Origin: Helicobacter sp.
GTDB lineage: Bacteria > Campylobacterota > Campylobacteria > Campylobacterales > Helicobacteraceae
Direction of reading: 5' to 3'
Length of the DNA: 43,893 nucleotides
Assembly: GCA_022511145.1 (NCBI GenBank)
Contig: JAFLSC010000008.1
Location: 1 to 43,893 of the forward strand
The position numbers were made by a program, and so were the translations under genes. Positions 19,243 through 29,250 of the stretch are shown here, one piece after another; the stretch's first letter is position 1; every line of letters starts with the position of its first letter. Under the pieces are notes generated by a model, which saw nothing but the letters and a program-made list of their open reading frames with translations, searched no databases and had not been told where the DNA came from.

Positions 19243-19276
19243 TCAAACCTTTTAATTTTTTAAAAATAAGTCTGCA

Positions 19277-19282
19277 ATTATA
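19277..19282 (-). promoter_or_regulatory. -10 box for rpmE and the genes after it
   Basis: TATAAT on the minus strand, 35 nt before the rpmE start, with no clear -35 box, as is usual in Helicobacter. It may drive all or part of the run down to 8879, since the gaps are all at most 21 nt. Confidence 0.6.
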
Positions 19283-19323
19283 GCTTAGTATTCATAAATT
19301 GATGATAAAATTCGATAAAAATT

Positions 19324-19329
19324 TATAAT
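19324..19329 (+). promoter_or_regulatory. -10 box for hisS
   Basis: TATAAT in AT-rich DNA, 18 nt before the hisS ATG; the leader would be short, with GGAG as ribosome site. Divergent from the rpmE promoter. Confidence 0.55.
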
Positions 19330-19347
19330 TTTGTTTTTGGAGATTCT

Positions 19348-20658
19348 ATGACCCCTAAAATTACACCCAAAACGCTAAGTGGCTTTAAAGATAGACTTCC
19401 AAAAGAAGCTTATGCCAAATCTTTAATGCTTAAAAGTCTTGTTAGCACCTTTGAAAAATTTGGTTTTTCTCCGATTGAAACGCCCCATTTAGAATATGCA
19501 ACAATCCTTAGAAAACAAGGGGGCGATGAGATTGCTAAAGAAATCTATCATTTTCTTGACCACGGCGGACGCGAGGTAGCTTTGCGATTTGATTTGACTG
19601 TGCCTTTAGCTCGATTTATATCACAATACAAAAATGAGTTAGGCTTACCTTTCAAACGTTATAGCATTGGCAATGTATTTCGTGGGGAACGCTCACAAAA
19701 AGGGCGGTATCGTGAATTTACACAATGTGATTTTGATTTTATTGGCACACAAGGAATCGGAAGCGATGCTGAGATTGTGCAGCTTATTTATCAATCTCTT
19801 TGGGATTTGGGAATTAGAGATTTTGTGATTCATCTTAATAATCGTAAAATTTTTAATGGTTTATGTGAATCTTTAAATGCTAAAAATGAAGTGGTGGAGA
19901 TTTTACGCATTATTGATAAAATTGACAAAATCGGCAAAGAGGCAATTTATCAGGAATTGAGCGAGAAAACTTCACTCCAAAGTGAGCAAATCCAAACTTT
20001 ACTTGATTTTATCAATCTTAAATCTGATACTCCCAAAATCTTAGCTAAACTCCAAACCTATAAAACCTTGAATACTACCTTGAAACAGGGCATAGAGGAA
20101 TTAGAGGAATTATTAGATTTACTCCAAAATCTTATTCCGCCTCAATTTTATCAAATCAATCTCTCTATTGCACGGGGTTTAGGCTATTATACAGGTATTA
20201 TTTATGAAACAACACTGACACAAATTCCTACGCTAGGTTCTGTTTGTTCAGGAGGACGCTATGATAATCTCACGCAAAATTTTTCTAGTGAAAAAATGAG
20301 TGGAGTAGGGGCAAGTATAGGGCTTGATAGGCTTTTAGCAGGATTAGAAGAACTCAATCTCCTTAAAGCTCAAAAAACACCCGCTAATCTCCTTGTTATA
20401 CCGCTTCATTCTTTAAAATATACTTATGAAGTGGGAATGAAATTGCGGGATTTGGGTTTAAGGGTTGAAGTTTATCCTGAAATCACTAAACCCAAAAAAT
20501 CATTTCAATACGCTAATAATAAGGGCTACGAATGGGTAGTCATTGTCGGTGAAGAGGAGGAGAAAACCCAAAAAATTTCGCTTAAAAATATGGAATCAGG
20601 TTTGCAAGAAAACTTAATAGATTTGGAAGTTGCTGCACAAAAAATCTCTAAATTTTAA
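19348..20658 (+). CDS. hisS: Histidyl-tRNA synthetase
   Basis: 436 residues, a class II synthetase charging tRNA-His. The N-terminus SGFKDRLP and motif 1 region are present, motif 2 is seen in FRGERSQKGRYREFTQCDFD, the histidine-specific ARGLGYYTG (HisA) motif follows, and motif 3 is GVGASIGLDRLLAGL. The C-terminal anticodon-binding domain runs from about residue 335. ATG 19348 has a GGAG site. It is a single-gene transcription unit, divergent from rpmE and convergent with pgeF. Confidence 0.97.
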   Translation: MTPKITPKTLSGFKDRLPKEAYAKSLMLKSLVSTFEKFGFSPIETPHLEYATILRKQGGDEIAKEIYHFLDHGGREVALRFDLTVPLARFISQYKNELGLPFKRYSIGNVFRGERSQKGRYREFTQCDFDFIGTQGIGSDAEIVQLIYQSLWDLGIRDFVIHLNNRKIFNGLCESLNAKNEVVEILRIIDKIDKIGKEAIYQELSEKTSLQSEQIQTLLDFINLKSDTPKILAKLQTYKTLNTTLKQGIEELEELLDLLQNLIPPQFYQINLSIARGLGYYTGIIYETTLTQIPTLGSVCSGGRYDNLTQNFSSEKMSGVGASIGLDRLLAGLEELNLLKAQKTPANLLVIPLHSLKYTYEVGMKLRDLGLRVEVYPEITKPKKSFQYANNKGYEWVVIVGEEEEKTQKISLKNMESGLQENLIDLEVAAQKISKF

Positions 20659-20677
20659 TTTTATTTGAAGTGTTATT

Positions 20678-20704
20678 GCAAGAAAATCGCTAGATTTTTT
20701 GTGC
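20678..20704. terminator. Possible bidirectional terminator between hisS and pgeF
   Basis: A stem of about 11 pairs with one bulge (GCA..GAAAATC, loop GCTA, GATTTTTTGTGC) in the 56-nt gap between convergent genes. The T run is within the stem's right side. Read on either strand it could stop transcription. Confidence 0.4.
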
Positions 20705-20714
20705 TAAATGAAAA

Positions 20715-21425
20715 TCACACCAAAGCAGCAAATAAACCAAATCTCCCACATTTCCCCTCTCTACGATAAGAGAAATATTCCCACGAACAACAAGTGCATT
20801 GCGGGTGAATTTCTAAGTGCTTAATACCTAAGGATTCAAATTGATACTTAGCGATTTTAACTAAATCCAAATAAATTTTTCCTTTCCTTTGGATTCTTCC
20901 TTTCTCTAAAATCCCTAAGTCCTCTTTAAAAACATCTTCTTTTACTTCATAACAACACGCACGAATTGAAGGACCAATATAAGCCCAAATATCTTCGGGT
21001 TGGGTTTTAAAATCCTGCCTTAAAATCTCATAAGCTTTTTTAATGATTTCTTTTTGTATTCCTGCTCTACCAGCGTGCAAGAGTGCTAAAACCTTGTGCT
21101 TACTATCATAAAGCAAAATAGGATTGCAATCAGCTACCATAATCAAGCCCACTTGGTGCTTTTGGGTTAAAATAATCCCATCGCCTTCCAGATTTGTTTG
21201 GGGATTTTCTTGCGTGATAGGTTGGGCATACAAAATCTGATTGCTATGGATTTGATTAAGACAAAAGAGAGATTTTAAATCATAACCTTGAGCCTCTAAA
21301 ATTTTTTTACGATTAAAAAGCACATTGGATTCTTTATCGCCTACGTGCAATGCAATATTATTATCATAAGGAAAGTTTTTATTTGCTCCTCTTTTGCTAA
21401 TCCAAAAGCACAAACCTTTTTGCAT
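20715..21425 (-). CDS. pgeF: Peptidoglycan editing factor PgeF / YfiH-type laccase-domain protein
   Basis: 236 residues. The fold and zinc ligands of the YfiH family are visible: H in NQIHSNQILY, C in VADCNPILL, and H in LLHAGRAG, plus GPSIRACCYEV. Related enzymes act in the cytoplasm, either as purine nucleoside phosphorylase/deaminase-like enzymes or by removing wrongly built L-Ser-containing precursors from peptidoglycan synthesis. Its ATG directly abuts the stop codon of the MreB-like gene with no gap, which suggests coupled translation and fits a cell-wall role. Confidence 0.88.
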   Translation of the reverse strand: MQKGLCFWISKRGANKNFPYDNNIALHVGDKESNVLFNRKKILEAQGYDLKSLFCLNQIHSNQILYAQPITQENPQTNLEGDGIILTQKHQVGLIMVADCNPILLYDSKHKVLALLHAGRAGIQKEIIKKAYEILRQDFKTQPEDIWAYIGPSIRACCYEVKEDVFKEDLGILEKGRIQRKGKIYLDLVKIAKYQFESLGIKHLEIHPQCTCCSWEYFSYRREGKCGRFGLFAALV

Positions 21426-22424
21426 TTAAGTTAAACTCTTCGTATATTCTTCAAAGTTTTGCATAATCAAACACGCACCCTTAGAAATATCCAAAAGCGG
21501 GTCGGGCGATAGATTAATTTTAATATTTAATTCCTCTTCTAAAAATTCCTTTATTCCACTGGTTAATGCCATTCCTCCCGTTAAAACTGCCCCACTATCT
21601 ATCAAATCAGGAGCAATTTGCACGGGGGCTTTGGAAATAGTCTCTAACACAACCTCTTTAATCTTATAAAGCCCATCGAGCAAAACCCCTTTTAAATCAT
21701 TAAGATTCAAATCATAGGTAATAGGCAAACCATTAATCAAGCTTTTAACGCCAATGTTAATAGTTTCATTTTCGCCAAAAATATTAATTTGTCTTTTAAT
21801 TTTTTCTGCCATCTCTTTGCTAATGCCAATTCCCTTATTGTGGCGACAATACTCCACAATAGCATAATCAACAAAATCTCCCGCTTCTTTTGTAAAAGAG
21901 CTTACTACTAATCCACCTAAGGAGATAATACTTGCCTCAACAAGTCCTCCCCCAGCGTCAATTACCATTTTTGCTTCTGCTGTGCTAATATCTAACCCTG
22001 CTCCAACACTTGCACTAAAAGGGTCTTCAATCAAATAAACTTCTTTAGCACCCGCTAACATTGTTGCTTCATACAAAGAATGTCTTTCAACTTGTGTGAG
22101 ATTTTGGGGGATACTAATACCTACTTTGGGAGCTAATGAACTACTTTTACCACGTTCCAGCAAAGCTTCCATAAAAATTTTTGTCATTTCAAAATCACTA
22201 ATGGCACCATTTAAAAGGGGATTAACAATATCAAGACCTACAGGGGCTTTTCCTAGCATTTTTCTAGCACTATTGCCCACAGAAATGATTTTTTTGGTAT
22301 AAGGTGTTTCTTCTATGGCGATACAGGTTGCTTCGCAAAAAAGGACATCATAAACACTATTTCGCACAATAGTATTCACTGTTCCTAAATCAATAACAAT
22401 ATCATTTCTTTCAAAAAATGCCAA
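21426..22424 (-). CDS. Divergent MreB-like actin-family protein
   Basis: 332 residues from TTG 22424, selected because AGGAGG sits 7 nt upstream and conservation starts at once. The actin-fold loops are recognisable: phosphate 1 IDLGTVNT (residues 11-18), phosphate 2 IDAGGGLVE (155-163) and the adenosine loop LTGGMALTSG. Typical MreB has GGGTTE and GGGA in the last two, and EEP where this has E133-D134-P. These changes touch the nucleotide site, so it may be a slow or inactive ATPase. It is likely a second, divergent MreB rather than the main one, since H. pylori MreB as I recall it is far closer to E. coli MreB. It is paired with pgeF. Confidence 0.85.
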   Translation of the reverse strand: MAFFERNDIVIDLGTVNTIVRNSVYDVLFCEATCIAIEETPYTKKIISVGNSARKMLGKAPVGLDIVNPLLNGAISDFEMTKIFMEALLERGKSSSLAPKVGISIPQNLTQVERHSLYEATMLAGAKEVYLIEDPFSASVGAGLDISTAEAKMVIDAGGGLVEASIISLGGLVVSSFTKEAGDFVDYAIVEYCRHNKGIGISKEMAEKIKRQINIFGENETINIGVKSLINGLPITYDLNLNDLKGVLLDGLYKIKEVVLETISKAPVQIAPDLIDSGAVLTGGMALTSGIKEFLEEELNIKINLSPDPLLDISKGACLIMQNFEEYTKSLT

Positions 22425-22467
22425 ATATTCCTCCTCTCCCGTACAAAATCCTTATATTTAGCGGCAC

Positions 22468-22501
22468 ATTATAGCAAATCATTCTTGTTATTTGCTATAA
22501 T
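22468..22501. promoter_or_regulatory. Symmetric divergent promoter between the mreB-like gene and the M48 protease
   Basis: A perfect 12-bp inverted repeat (ATTATAGCAAAT, 10-nt spacer, ATTTGCTATAAT). Each arm contains an extended -10 element, TGCTATAAT, one for each direction: minus at 22473-22468 and plus at 22496-22501. The upstream part of each promoter overlaps the other arm, so polymerase can probably bind only one side at a time. Confidence 0.7.
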
Positions 22502-22536
22502 TTTAAAAATTAAATCACAAAATATTAAGGAAATAT

Positions 22537-23778
22537 ATGGAACTTCTTATTCTTTATGGATTACTTTTAACCCTACCAAAAATTATTTTAGACGCTTTGG
22601 AAATTAATTTCTTGAAAACAGAGAGTCAAAAAAAGGCTTATATTTTAGAGGAATCCAAATTCAAACAAGCCGCTTATTATGCCATAACTAAGCAAAAAAT
22701 CTCCCTAATAGAACATTGCCTTGATTTTATGCTTGTGTGCTTTTGGATTAGCTTTGGTTTAGCGTTTTTAGAACAAACGCTCTCTTTGGAGGGGACACTC
22801 AAAGATATTGCCTTTGTGCTTATTTTCTTATGTGTGGGGAGTTTAGCCTCTTTTATAACTGATGCTTATAAAACTTTGGTGGTGGATAAAAAATTTGGCT
22901 TTGCAAAAGGAGGCGTGGGGCTTTTTCTCACAGATTCTTTAAAATCGCTTTTGTTGCTCATCGTGTTTGGAGGATTGATTATTTTTGCTTTTGTTTGGGT
23001 AATGAATCATATTTCTTATTGGGAATTTTATGCTTTTATTTTGGGAGCTTGCTTGATTATTGGGGTTAATCTGCTTTATCCTATCGTGATTGCCCCTTTA
23101 TTTAATAAATTCACGCCACTAGAAAATACGGAACTCTCTAGCAATATTAATGAACTTTTAAAAAAGGCAGGATTTCATTCCAAAGGTGTTTTTGTGATGG
23201 ACGCTTCTCGTCGTGATGGGCGATTGAATGCTTATTTTGGTGGGATTGGAAAAACAAAGCGAGTGATTTTGTTTGACACGCTTTTAGACAAAATCCCTAA
23301 AAACTCGCTTTTAGCGATTCTAGGACACGAACTTGGACATTTCAAACACAAAGATATTTTTAAAATGATGGGGCTAGTTTTAGGATTTTTAGCTCTTTTG
23401 TTTTTTATTATTGCCAATCTCCCTTCCTCGCTGTTTGCTTTGGCTAATCTCACACAAAATCCCCACACAACGCTAGTGTTTTTGTTGATTTTAAGCACAC
23501 CCATTGGATTTTATTTTATGCTTATTATCAATCATATCAGTTGTCAAAATGAATTTAATGCTGATGCCTTTGGGGCAGAACTCACAAGCAAAGAGGATTT
23601 AGCCCTAGCCCTGCTAAAGCTCATCAAAGAAAATAATACCTTCCCTCTAGCACACCCACTTTATATGCGGTTTTATTATTCCCACCCGCCACTTATGGCA
23701 AGGCTTGTTGCACTAAATTGTGAAAATCTCGCACAAAATTCCCCTCAAGAACATTCAATCCCTAAAGGCAATGAGTGA
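22537..23778 (+). CDS. M48-family membrane metalloprotease (Ste24-like)
   Basis: 413 residues with several membrane helices and the zinc motif HELGH (264-268) embedded between them; the third ligand is E339 with D343 in NEFNADAFGAE. The DASRRDGRLNAYFGG segment before it is typical of the CAAX prenyl protease 1 / Ste24 branch of M48. Bacterial members are thought to take part in membrane-protein quality control. ATG 22537 has AAGGA upstream. It overlaps prmC by GTGA (stop 23776-23778, prmC GTG 23775), so the two are coupled. Confidence 0.92.
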   Translation: MELLILYGLLLTLPKIILDALEINFLKTESQKKAYILEESKFKQAAYYAITKQKISLIEHCLDFMLVCFWISFGLAFLEQTLSLEGTLKDIAFVLIFLCVGSLASFITDAYKTLVVDKKFGFAKGGVGLFLTDSLKSLLLLIVFGGLIIFAFVWVMNHISYWEFYAFILGACLIIGVNLLYPIVIAPLFNKFTPLENTELSSNINELLKKAGFHSKGVFVMDASRRDGRLNAYFGGIGKTKRVILFDTLLDKIPKNSLLAILGHELGHFKHKDIFKMMGLVLGFLALLFFIIANLPSSLFALANLTQNPHTTLVFLLILSTPIGFYFMLIINHISCQNEFNADAFGAELTSKEDLALALLKLIKENNTFPLAHPLYMRFYYSHPPLMARLVALNCENLAQNSPQEHSIPKGNE

Positions 23779-24596
23779 ATATCCAAGAAGCACTGCAATG
23801 GGGTGCTTCAAAACTCTCATCACTCGAGCGTCCCCTACTTGAATCAGAAATCCTCTTAAGTTTTGTCCTTAGACAAAATCGCTTGTATCTCCACACGCAT
23901 TTTTTGGATTCTTTAGAGGATTTTGACTACAAAACCTATCAAAACTTAATCCTCCGCCGCTGTAATGAAGAACCTTTAGAATATTTAACTCAAAAAGTGA
24001 GCTTTTATGAAAATGAATTTTATGTGGATTATGGGGTATTAATCCCTCGTCCAGAAACAGAAATCTTAGTTTCCAAAGCAAAAGAACTCATTATCGCTAA
24101 AAATCTTAAAAACATTGCTGAAATTGGCGTAGGAAGCGGGGCAATTAGCTTAAGTCTTGCGAGTCTCCTCCCTCATTGTCAATTTTTTGGGAGTGATATA
24201 TCCGCAGAAGCTTTGTTTTATGCCTTTGTGAATAGCTATCATTCGGGAGTTCAAAATCTTAAGCTTTTTAGAGCTTCTTATTTGGATTTTAACACCCAAA
24301 CAATAAAATTTGATTTATTGCTCTCCAATCCCCCTTATATTCCCCAAAATTATAAACTCCCTAAAAATGTGTGCTATGAGCCTAAAAAAGCACTTTTTGG
24401 TGGCAAAAAGGGAGATGAGATATTGCGTCATATCATCACTTTAGCCTACAAACAAGCTATCCCTTATGTGATTTGTGAGATAGGCTATCACCAAAAAGAT
24501 GAGCTAGAGGATTTTATTTGCACCTTTAAGCCCAAAAAACTAGAGTTTTATCAAGATTTTGCCAAACTCTATCGTGGCTTTGTTTTGGAATTTTAA
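23775..24596 (+). CDS. prmC: Release factor glutamine methyltransferase PrmC (HemK)
   Basis: 273 residues from GTG 23775. It methylates the glutamine of the GGQ motif in release factors RF1 and RF2. The N-terminal helical domain precedes a Rossmann methyltransferase domain with SAM motif EIGVGSGAIS (116-125) and catalytic NPPYIP (185-190). Also visible is IPRPETE (90-96), typical of the family. Length is normal. It is second in a two-gene operon with the M48 protease. Confidence 0.95.
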   Translation: MNIQEALQWGASKLSSLERPLLESEILLSFVLRQNRLYLHTHFLDSLEDFDYKTYQNLILRRCNEEPLEYLTQKVSFYENEFYVDYGVLIPRPETEILVSKAKELIIAKNLKNIAEIGVGSGAISLSLASLLPHCQFFGSDISAEALFYAFVNSYHSGVQNLKLFRASYLDFNTQTIKFDLLLSNPPYIPQNYKLPKNVCYEPKKALFGGKKGDEILRHIITLAYKQAIPYVICEIGYHQKDELEDFICTFKPKKLEFYQDFAKLYRGFVLEF

Positions 24597-24682
24597 ATTT
24601 CAATCTTTAAGATAAAATCTTTAGATTCTAGCCTGAAATTCAAAAGCTAAAATCTTTTAACATTTTTCCTTTTATTCCTAAG

Positions 24683-25017
24683 TTATTCTTTATACCATTT
24701 GGGTGGATTTTGCTTTAAAGGGGAGCCTTCAAACATCTCTCCCATATTCTTCAACCTTGCTTGTATCCCAAGTCTCTATGCCGCTAAAATCTTTTCTCGG
24801 ACTTTGAAAAAATAAATGATTCATATTTGTAATTTTACTCGTATCAATCTCGCCAAGATTGATTTCTAAATTTCGTGCAAGGTCTATGAGTTCTATTAAA
24901 TTTTGTGGTTGATTACTTATGCTTTACTAACTCATTTGTAGTCTTAGGTGCAAAACAAGCACTTACAAAAACCAAAACTAAACTAAGCATAAATAAAGCT
25001 AGAATTTTCTTTGACAT
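24683..25017 (-). pseudogene. Frameshifted DUF285 (BspA-like repeat) lipoprotein
   Basis: ATG 25017 has a GGAGAG ribosome site and opens a lipoprotein signal peptide ending in VSAC (MSKKILALFMLSLVLVFVSAC). The frame stops 13 codons later, after LVKHK. A second frame carries IDTSKITNMNHLFF and DFSGIETWDTSKVE, and a third NMGEMFEGSPLKQNPPKWYKE to stop 24683. These are DUF285-type repeats (WDTSKV.NM..MF). Two single-base frame changes, near 24912 and 24767, break what was one short surface lipoprotein. The rest of the 24597-25134 gap holds no further gene. Confidence 0.8.
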
Positions 25018-25134
25018 TTTAGCTCTCCAGATTTAATTGATGAAAGAACATATAGTAGCATTTAACATTTTAAAATCTAAGCAAAATTTCTAAAAGATTT
25101 ATTTTTGCAAGTTTGTTTGGATTTGCTAGGTAAA

Positions 25135-25956
25135 TTATTCTAAAATCTGCACTTCTTTTTGGAGCAAAATCCCGCATTCCTCTTGCACTTTGTTTTGTGC
25201 TAGATTGATAAGCTCTAGGGCTTCAAAGAAATCAGAATTTCCCAAATTAACAAGAAAATTAGCGTGGATAGGGCTAAAACATAGGCTTTGATTTCTCCCA
25301 AATCGCTTTCCTTTTAAACCAACCTTTTCAATCAAAGCCCCAGCATAATTTCCTTTTGGATTCTTAAAACAACTCCCAAAACTAGGCTCTTTGGGCTGAT
25401 TATTCCGCATTGTTTTAAAAAGCTCCACTAAATTGGGATTAAAATCAGCTTGTTTTTTAAGAATTCCCGCAAAAATGAGGGTGCTAATTTGGCTACTTCG
25501 GTATGCTAAGCCCAAATCCTGCGTAGGCACAAAATCCAAACGAGCAGAATCCCTAACACACAAGATTCCTAAAAGTGAGTTTTTTATCTCATATTCTTTT
25601 AACCCCGCATTCATTTTAATAATCCCTCCAAGACTTCCCGGAAGCCCACTTAAAAACTCAAATCCCCCTAAATTATGGGATTTAGCATAAGAAAAAATCT
25701 TCCCGCTTGGTGTCATCGCCCCCACTTCCAAACAATCCCCGCAATCTTTAATATAATCAAAATTTTTACCCAACATTACAAGATTTTTTGCCTTAGGGGA
25801 AATCAGGAGATTATTAGCTTTGCCTAAGATTTTTAGGGAGGAAGTCTCTTGAGAGAGAGTATAATAATCTTGCGGAGTTTCTAAGATAGAAACAAGATGA
25901 GGTGTGCCAATTTTTATGCTTGTGTATTGTGAAAAATCAATAATTTTTTCTTGCAT
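25135..25956 (-). CDS. murB: UDP-N-acetylenolpyruvoylglucosamine reductase MurB
   Basis: 273 residues from ATG 25956, preferred over an in-frame ATG at 26034 because AAAGGAT lies just upstream, family similarity begins at IDFSQYTSIKIG, and the longer form would overlap fliQ by 70 nt. It makes UDP-MurNAc in peptidoglycan synthesis, using FAD. Visible motifs: GSLGGIIKMNAGLKEYEI (FAD-binding), AYRSSQ and SFGSCFKNPKGNYAGALIEKVGLKG with the active-site serine region. A short type II-like protein. It is 8 nt downstream of fliQ. Confidence 0.94.
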   Translation of the reverse strand: MQEKIIDFSQYTSIKIGTPHLVSILETPQDYYTLSQETSSLKILGKANNLLISPKAKNLVMLGKNFDYIKDCGDCLEVGAMTPSGKIFSYAKSHNLGGFEFLSGLPGSLGGIIKMNAGLKEYEIKNSLLGILCVRDSARLDFVPTQDLGLAYRSSQISTLIFAGILKKQADFNPNLVELFKTMRNNQPKEPSFGSCFKNPKGNYAGALIEKVGLKGKRFGRNQSLCFSPIHANFLVNLGNSDFFEALELINLAQNKVQEECGILLQKEVQILE

Positions 25957-25964
25957 TTTATCCT

Positions 25965-26231
25965 TTAGAAAGGGAAAGTAGGAATCATTGAAAGGATTCT
26001 TGTCGTAAAATCCATAAGCATATTTAGCATCCAAGGCATTGTAAAAATAATCACCATAATAACAGCAAGGATTTTAGGGACAAAAGTCAGAGTCATTTCA
26101 TTAATTTGAGTCGTTGCTTGAAAAATACTAATCATAAGCCCCACAATAAGCCCAACAAGGAGCATAGGGAGGGATAAAATCAAAGTGATTTTATAAGTTT
26201 CAATCGCTAAACCCATTAATTGTGCTTCCAT
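25965..26231 (-). CDS. fliQ: Flagellar export apparatus protein FliQ
   Basis: 88 residues with two membrane helices in the FliQ pattern; the family stretch ISIFQATTQINEMTLTFVPK is present. FliQ is a core component of the flagellar type III export gate with FliP and FliR, which are not in the window. It is preceded by a GGGGT ribosome site and followed by murB after 8 nt. Start conserved. Confidence 0.96.
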   Translation of the reverse strand: MEAQLMGLAIETYKITLILSLPMLLVGLIVGLMISIFQATTQINEMTLTFVPKILAVIMVIIFTMPWMLNMLMDFTTRILSMIPTFPF

Positions 26232-26263
26232 AACTTACCCCTAAATCACTTTCAAACTCTGCC

Positions 26264-27798
<1,535 letters not shown>

Positions 27799-27806
27799 TT
27801 TTATCC

Positions 27807-28187
27807 TTAAAATCCGACATTATTTGTGCCATTGGTGGTTTCAAAAACTCCATTTTGGATACTTCTTTGTAGTTCTTGAGCTTTTTTGAGGAGTTCTGCT
27901 TGCGATTCTTGTGCGCTTTTTTCTTGTGTGCTATTAGCTTGCATTGTGTTAGTTTGAGTGGTGTTAGCAGTTTCTTTCTGGGCTTTAGGTTTTGGAGTAG
28001 GTTCTTTATTAATCACCCCCATTTTTACGAAAGTATCCTCATAGTTTTTACCCCCTTTTTTGTCGCGAATATACACTTGTCCGCTTGCTTGGTCATACAA
28101 ATAAGTATCGTCCATATCATTAAACATTACCCAAGGTTGTGCGAGTGCTAAACCTCCACATAACAGATAAATTAGGATTTTTTTCAT
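27807..28187 (-). CDS. Small secreted protein of unknown function
   Basis: 126 residues with a Sec signal peptide (MKKILIYLLCGGLALA), then a compact region with many aspartates and tyrosines (FNDMDDTYLYDQASGQVYIRD), and a low-complexity Thr/Asn/Gln tail with repeated QAN/QTN words that may be disordered, ending in a helical segment. I recognise no family. The ATG has a strong AAAGGAGG site. It is first in the operon with tpiA, fabI, fliQ and murB and divergent from metN. Confidence 0.75.
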   Translation of the reverse strand: MKKILIYLLCGGLALAQPWVMFNDMDDTYLYDQASGQVYIRDKKGGKNYEDTFVKMGVINKEPTPKPKAQKETANTTQTNTMQANSTQEKSAQESQAELLKKAQELQRSIQNGVFETTNGTNNVGF

Positions 28188-28281
28188 CAGACTGCCTCCT
28201 TTTGTGTGTTTAGGATTAATTTGGGATTGTATTAAATTTTTGATAAAATTTCAAAATTTTATTTTCATTAATAGGAAAACA

Positions 28282-29250
28282 ATGAATTTCATTGAAGCAA
28301 AAAATCTTAATAAAAGTTACGCTCATATCCCTGTGCTTAAAAATATTTCTTTAGAGATTCCCAAAGGAAGCATTTTTGGACTTGTCGGGCATAGTGGAGC
28401 AGGAAAATCAACGCTACTTAGGACTTTTAATGGGTTAGAGAGATTTGAGAGCGGGACTTTGTGGGTTGATAATACAGAAATAGCCAAGCTAAATTCCCGT
28501 GATTTACGCCATTTTCGTAAAAAAATCGGAATGATTTTTCAGCATTTTTCTTTAATGGAGAGAAAAAATGTGTTTGAAAATGTGATTTTGCCCTTGCAGT
28601 GCTGGGGAGAGAGCATTAAAACCAAAGAGATTGATAGGCTTTTGGAATTAGTGGGGCTAGAAGATAAGAAACATTTTTATCCCGCACAACTTAGTGGTGG
28701 GCAAAAACAGAGAGTAGCGATTGCTAGGGCTTTGGTGATGAATCCTACGCTTTTGTTAAGCGATGAAGCCACGAGTGCCTTAGACCCTCGCACGACACTT
28801 TCTATTTTGGAGCTTTTAGCTCAAATCAATCAAGAACTCGGCGTTAGCATTGTGCTTGTTACACACGAAATGGAAGCTATCAAGAGGATTTGTCAAAGAG
28901 CTGCTTTTATGGAAAATGGCGAGATTTTAGAGAGCGGAAGCATTGAAGAGTTATTTTTAACCCCTAATCCAAAAATGCGAGAATTTCTTGGAGAAAAAGA
29001 AGTTTTACCCAAAGAGGGCTTAAATATCCGCATTTATTTTCCTAAAGAAATAGCCCAAAATGCTATTATTACACAAATGGCGAGGGATTTGGCTATTGAT
29101 TTTAATATTGTTTGGGGTTTATTAGAATCCTTTGGGGGTGTTGCTTTGGGTGTTTTGGTGATTAATATTGCTCCTGTCTTTCAGCAAAAAGTGTGTGAAT
29201 ACCTTACCCAAAAAGGAGCAAAATGGGAGCTTATAGAAAGCTCCTCTTAG
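28282..29250 (+). CDS. metN: Methionine ABC transporter ATP-binding protein MetN-like
   Basis: 322 residues from ATG 28282; an upstream in-frame alternative start at 28204 would add non-conserved residues and lacks a ribosome site, whereas AGGAAA precedes 28282. Walker A GHSGAGKST, Q-loop IFQHF, signature LSGGQKQR, Walker B LLSDEATSALDP and H-loop VTHEM are intact. The C-terminal 80 residues fit the NIL sensor domain of MetN, which inhibits uptake when methionine is plentiful. No metI permease or metQ binding protein follows: dapE is convergent and overlaps its stop by 4 nt. Confidence 0.88.
   Translation: MNFIEAKNLNKSYAHIPVLKNISLEIPKGSIFGLVGHSGAGKSTLLRTFNGLERFESGTLWVDNTEIAKLNSRDLRHFRKKIGMIFQHFSLMERKNVFENVILPLQCWGESIKTKEIDRLLELVGLEDKKHFYPAQLSGGQKQRVAIARALVMNPTLLLSDEATSALDPRTTLSILELLAQINQELGVSIVLVTHEMEAIKRICQRAAFMENGEILESGSIEELFLTPNPKMREFLGEKEVLPKEGLNIRIYFPKEIAQNAIITQMARDLAIDFNIVWGLLESFGGVALGVLVINIAPVFQQKVCEYLTQKGAKWELIESSS

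Noticed and set aside
28204..28281. Longer metN start
   Set aside because: The added residues are not ABC-like, and a better ribosome site precedes ATG 28282.
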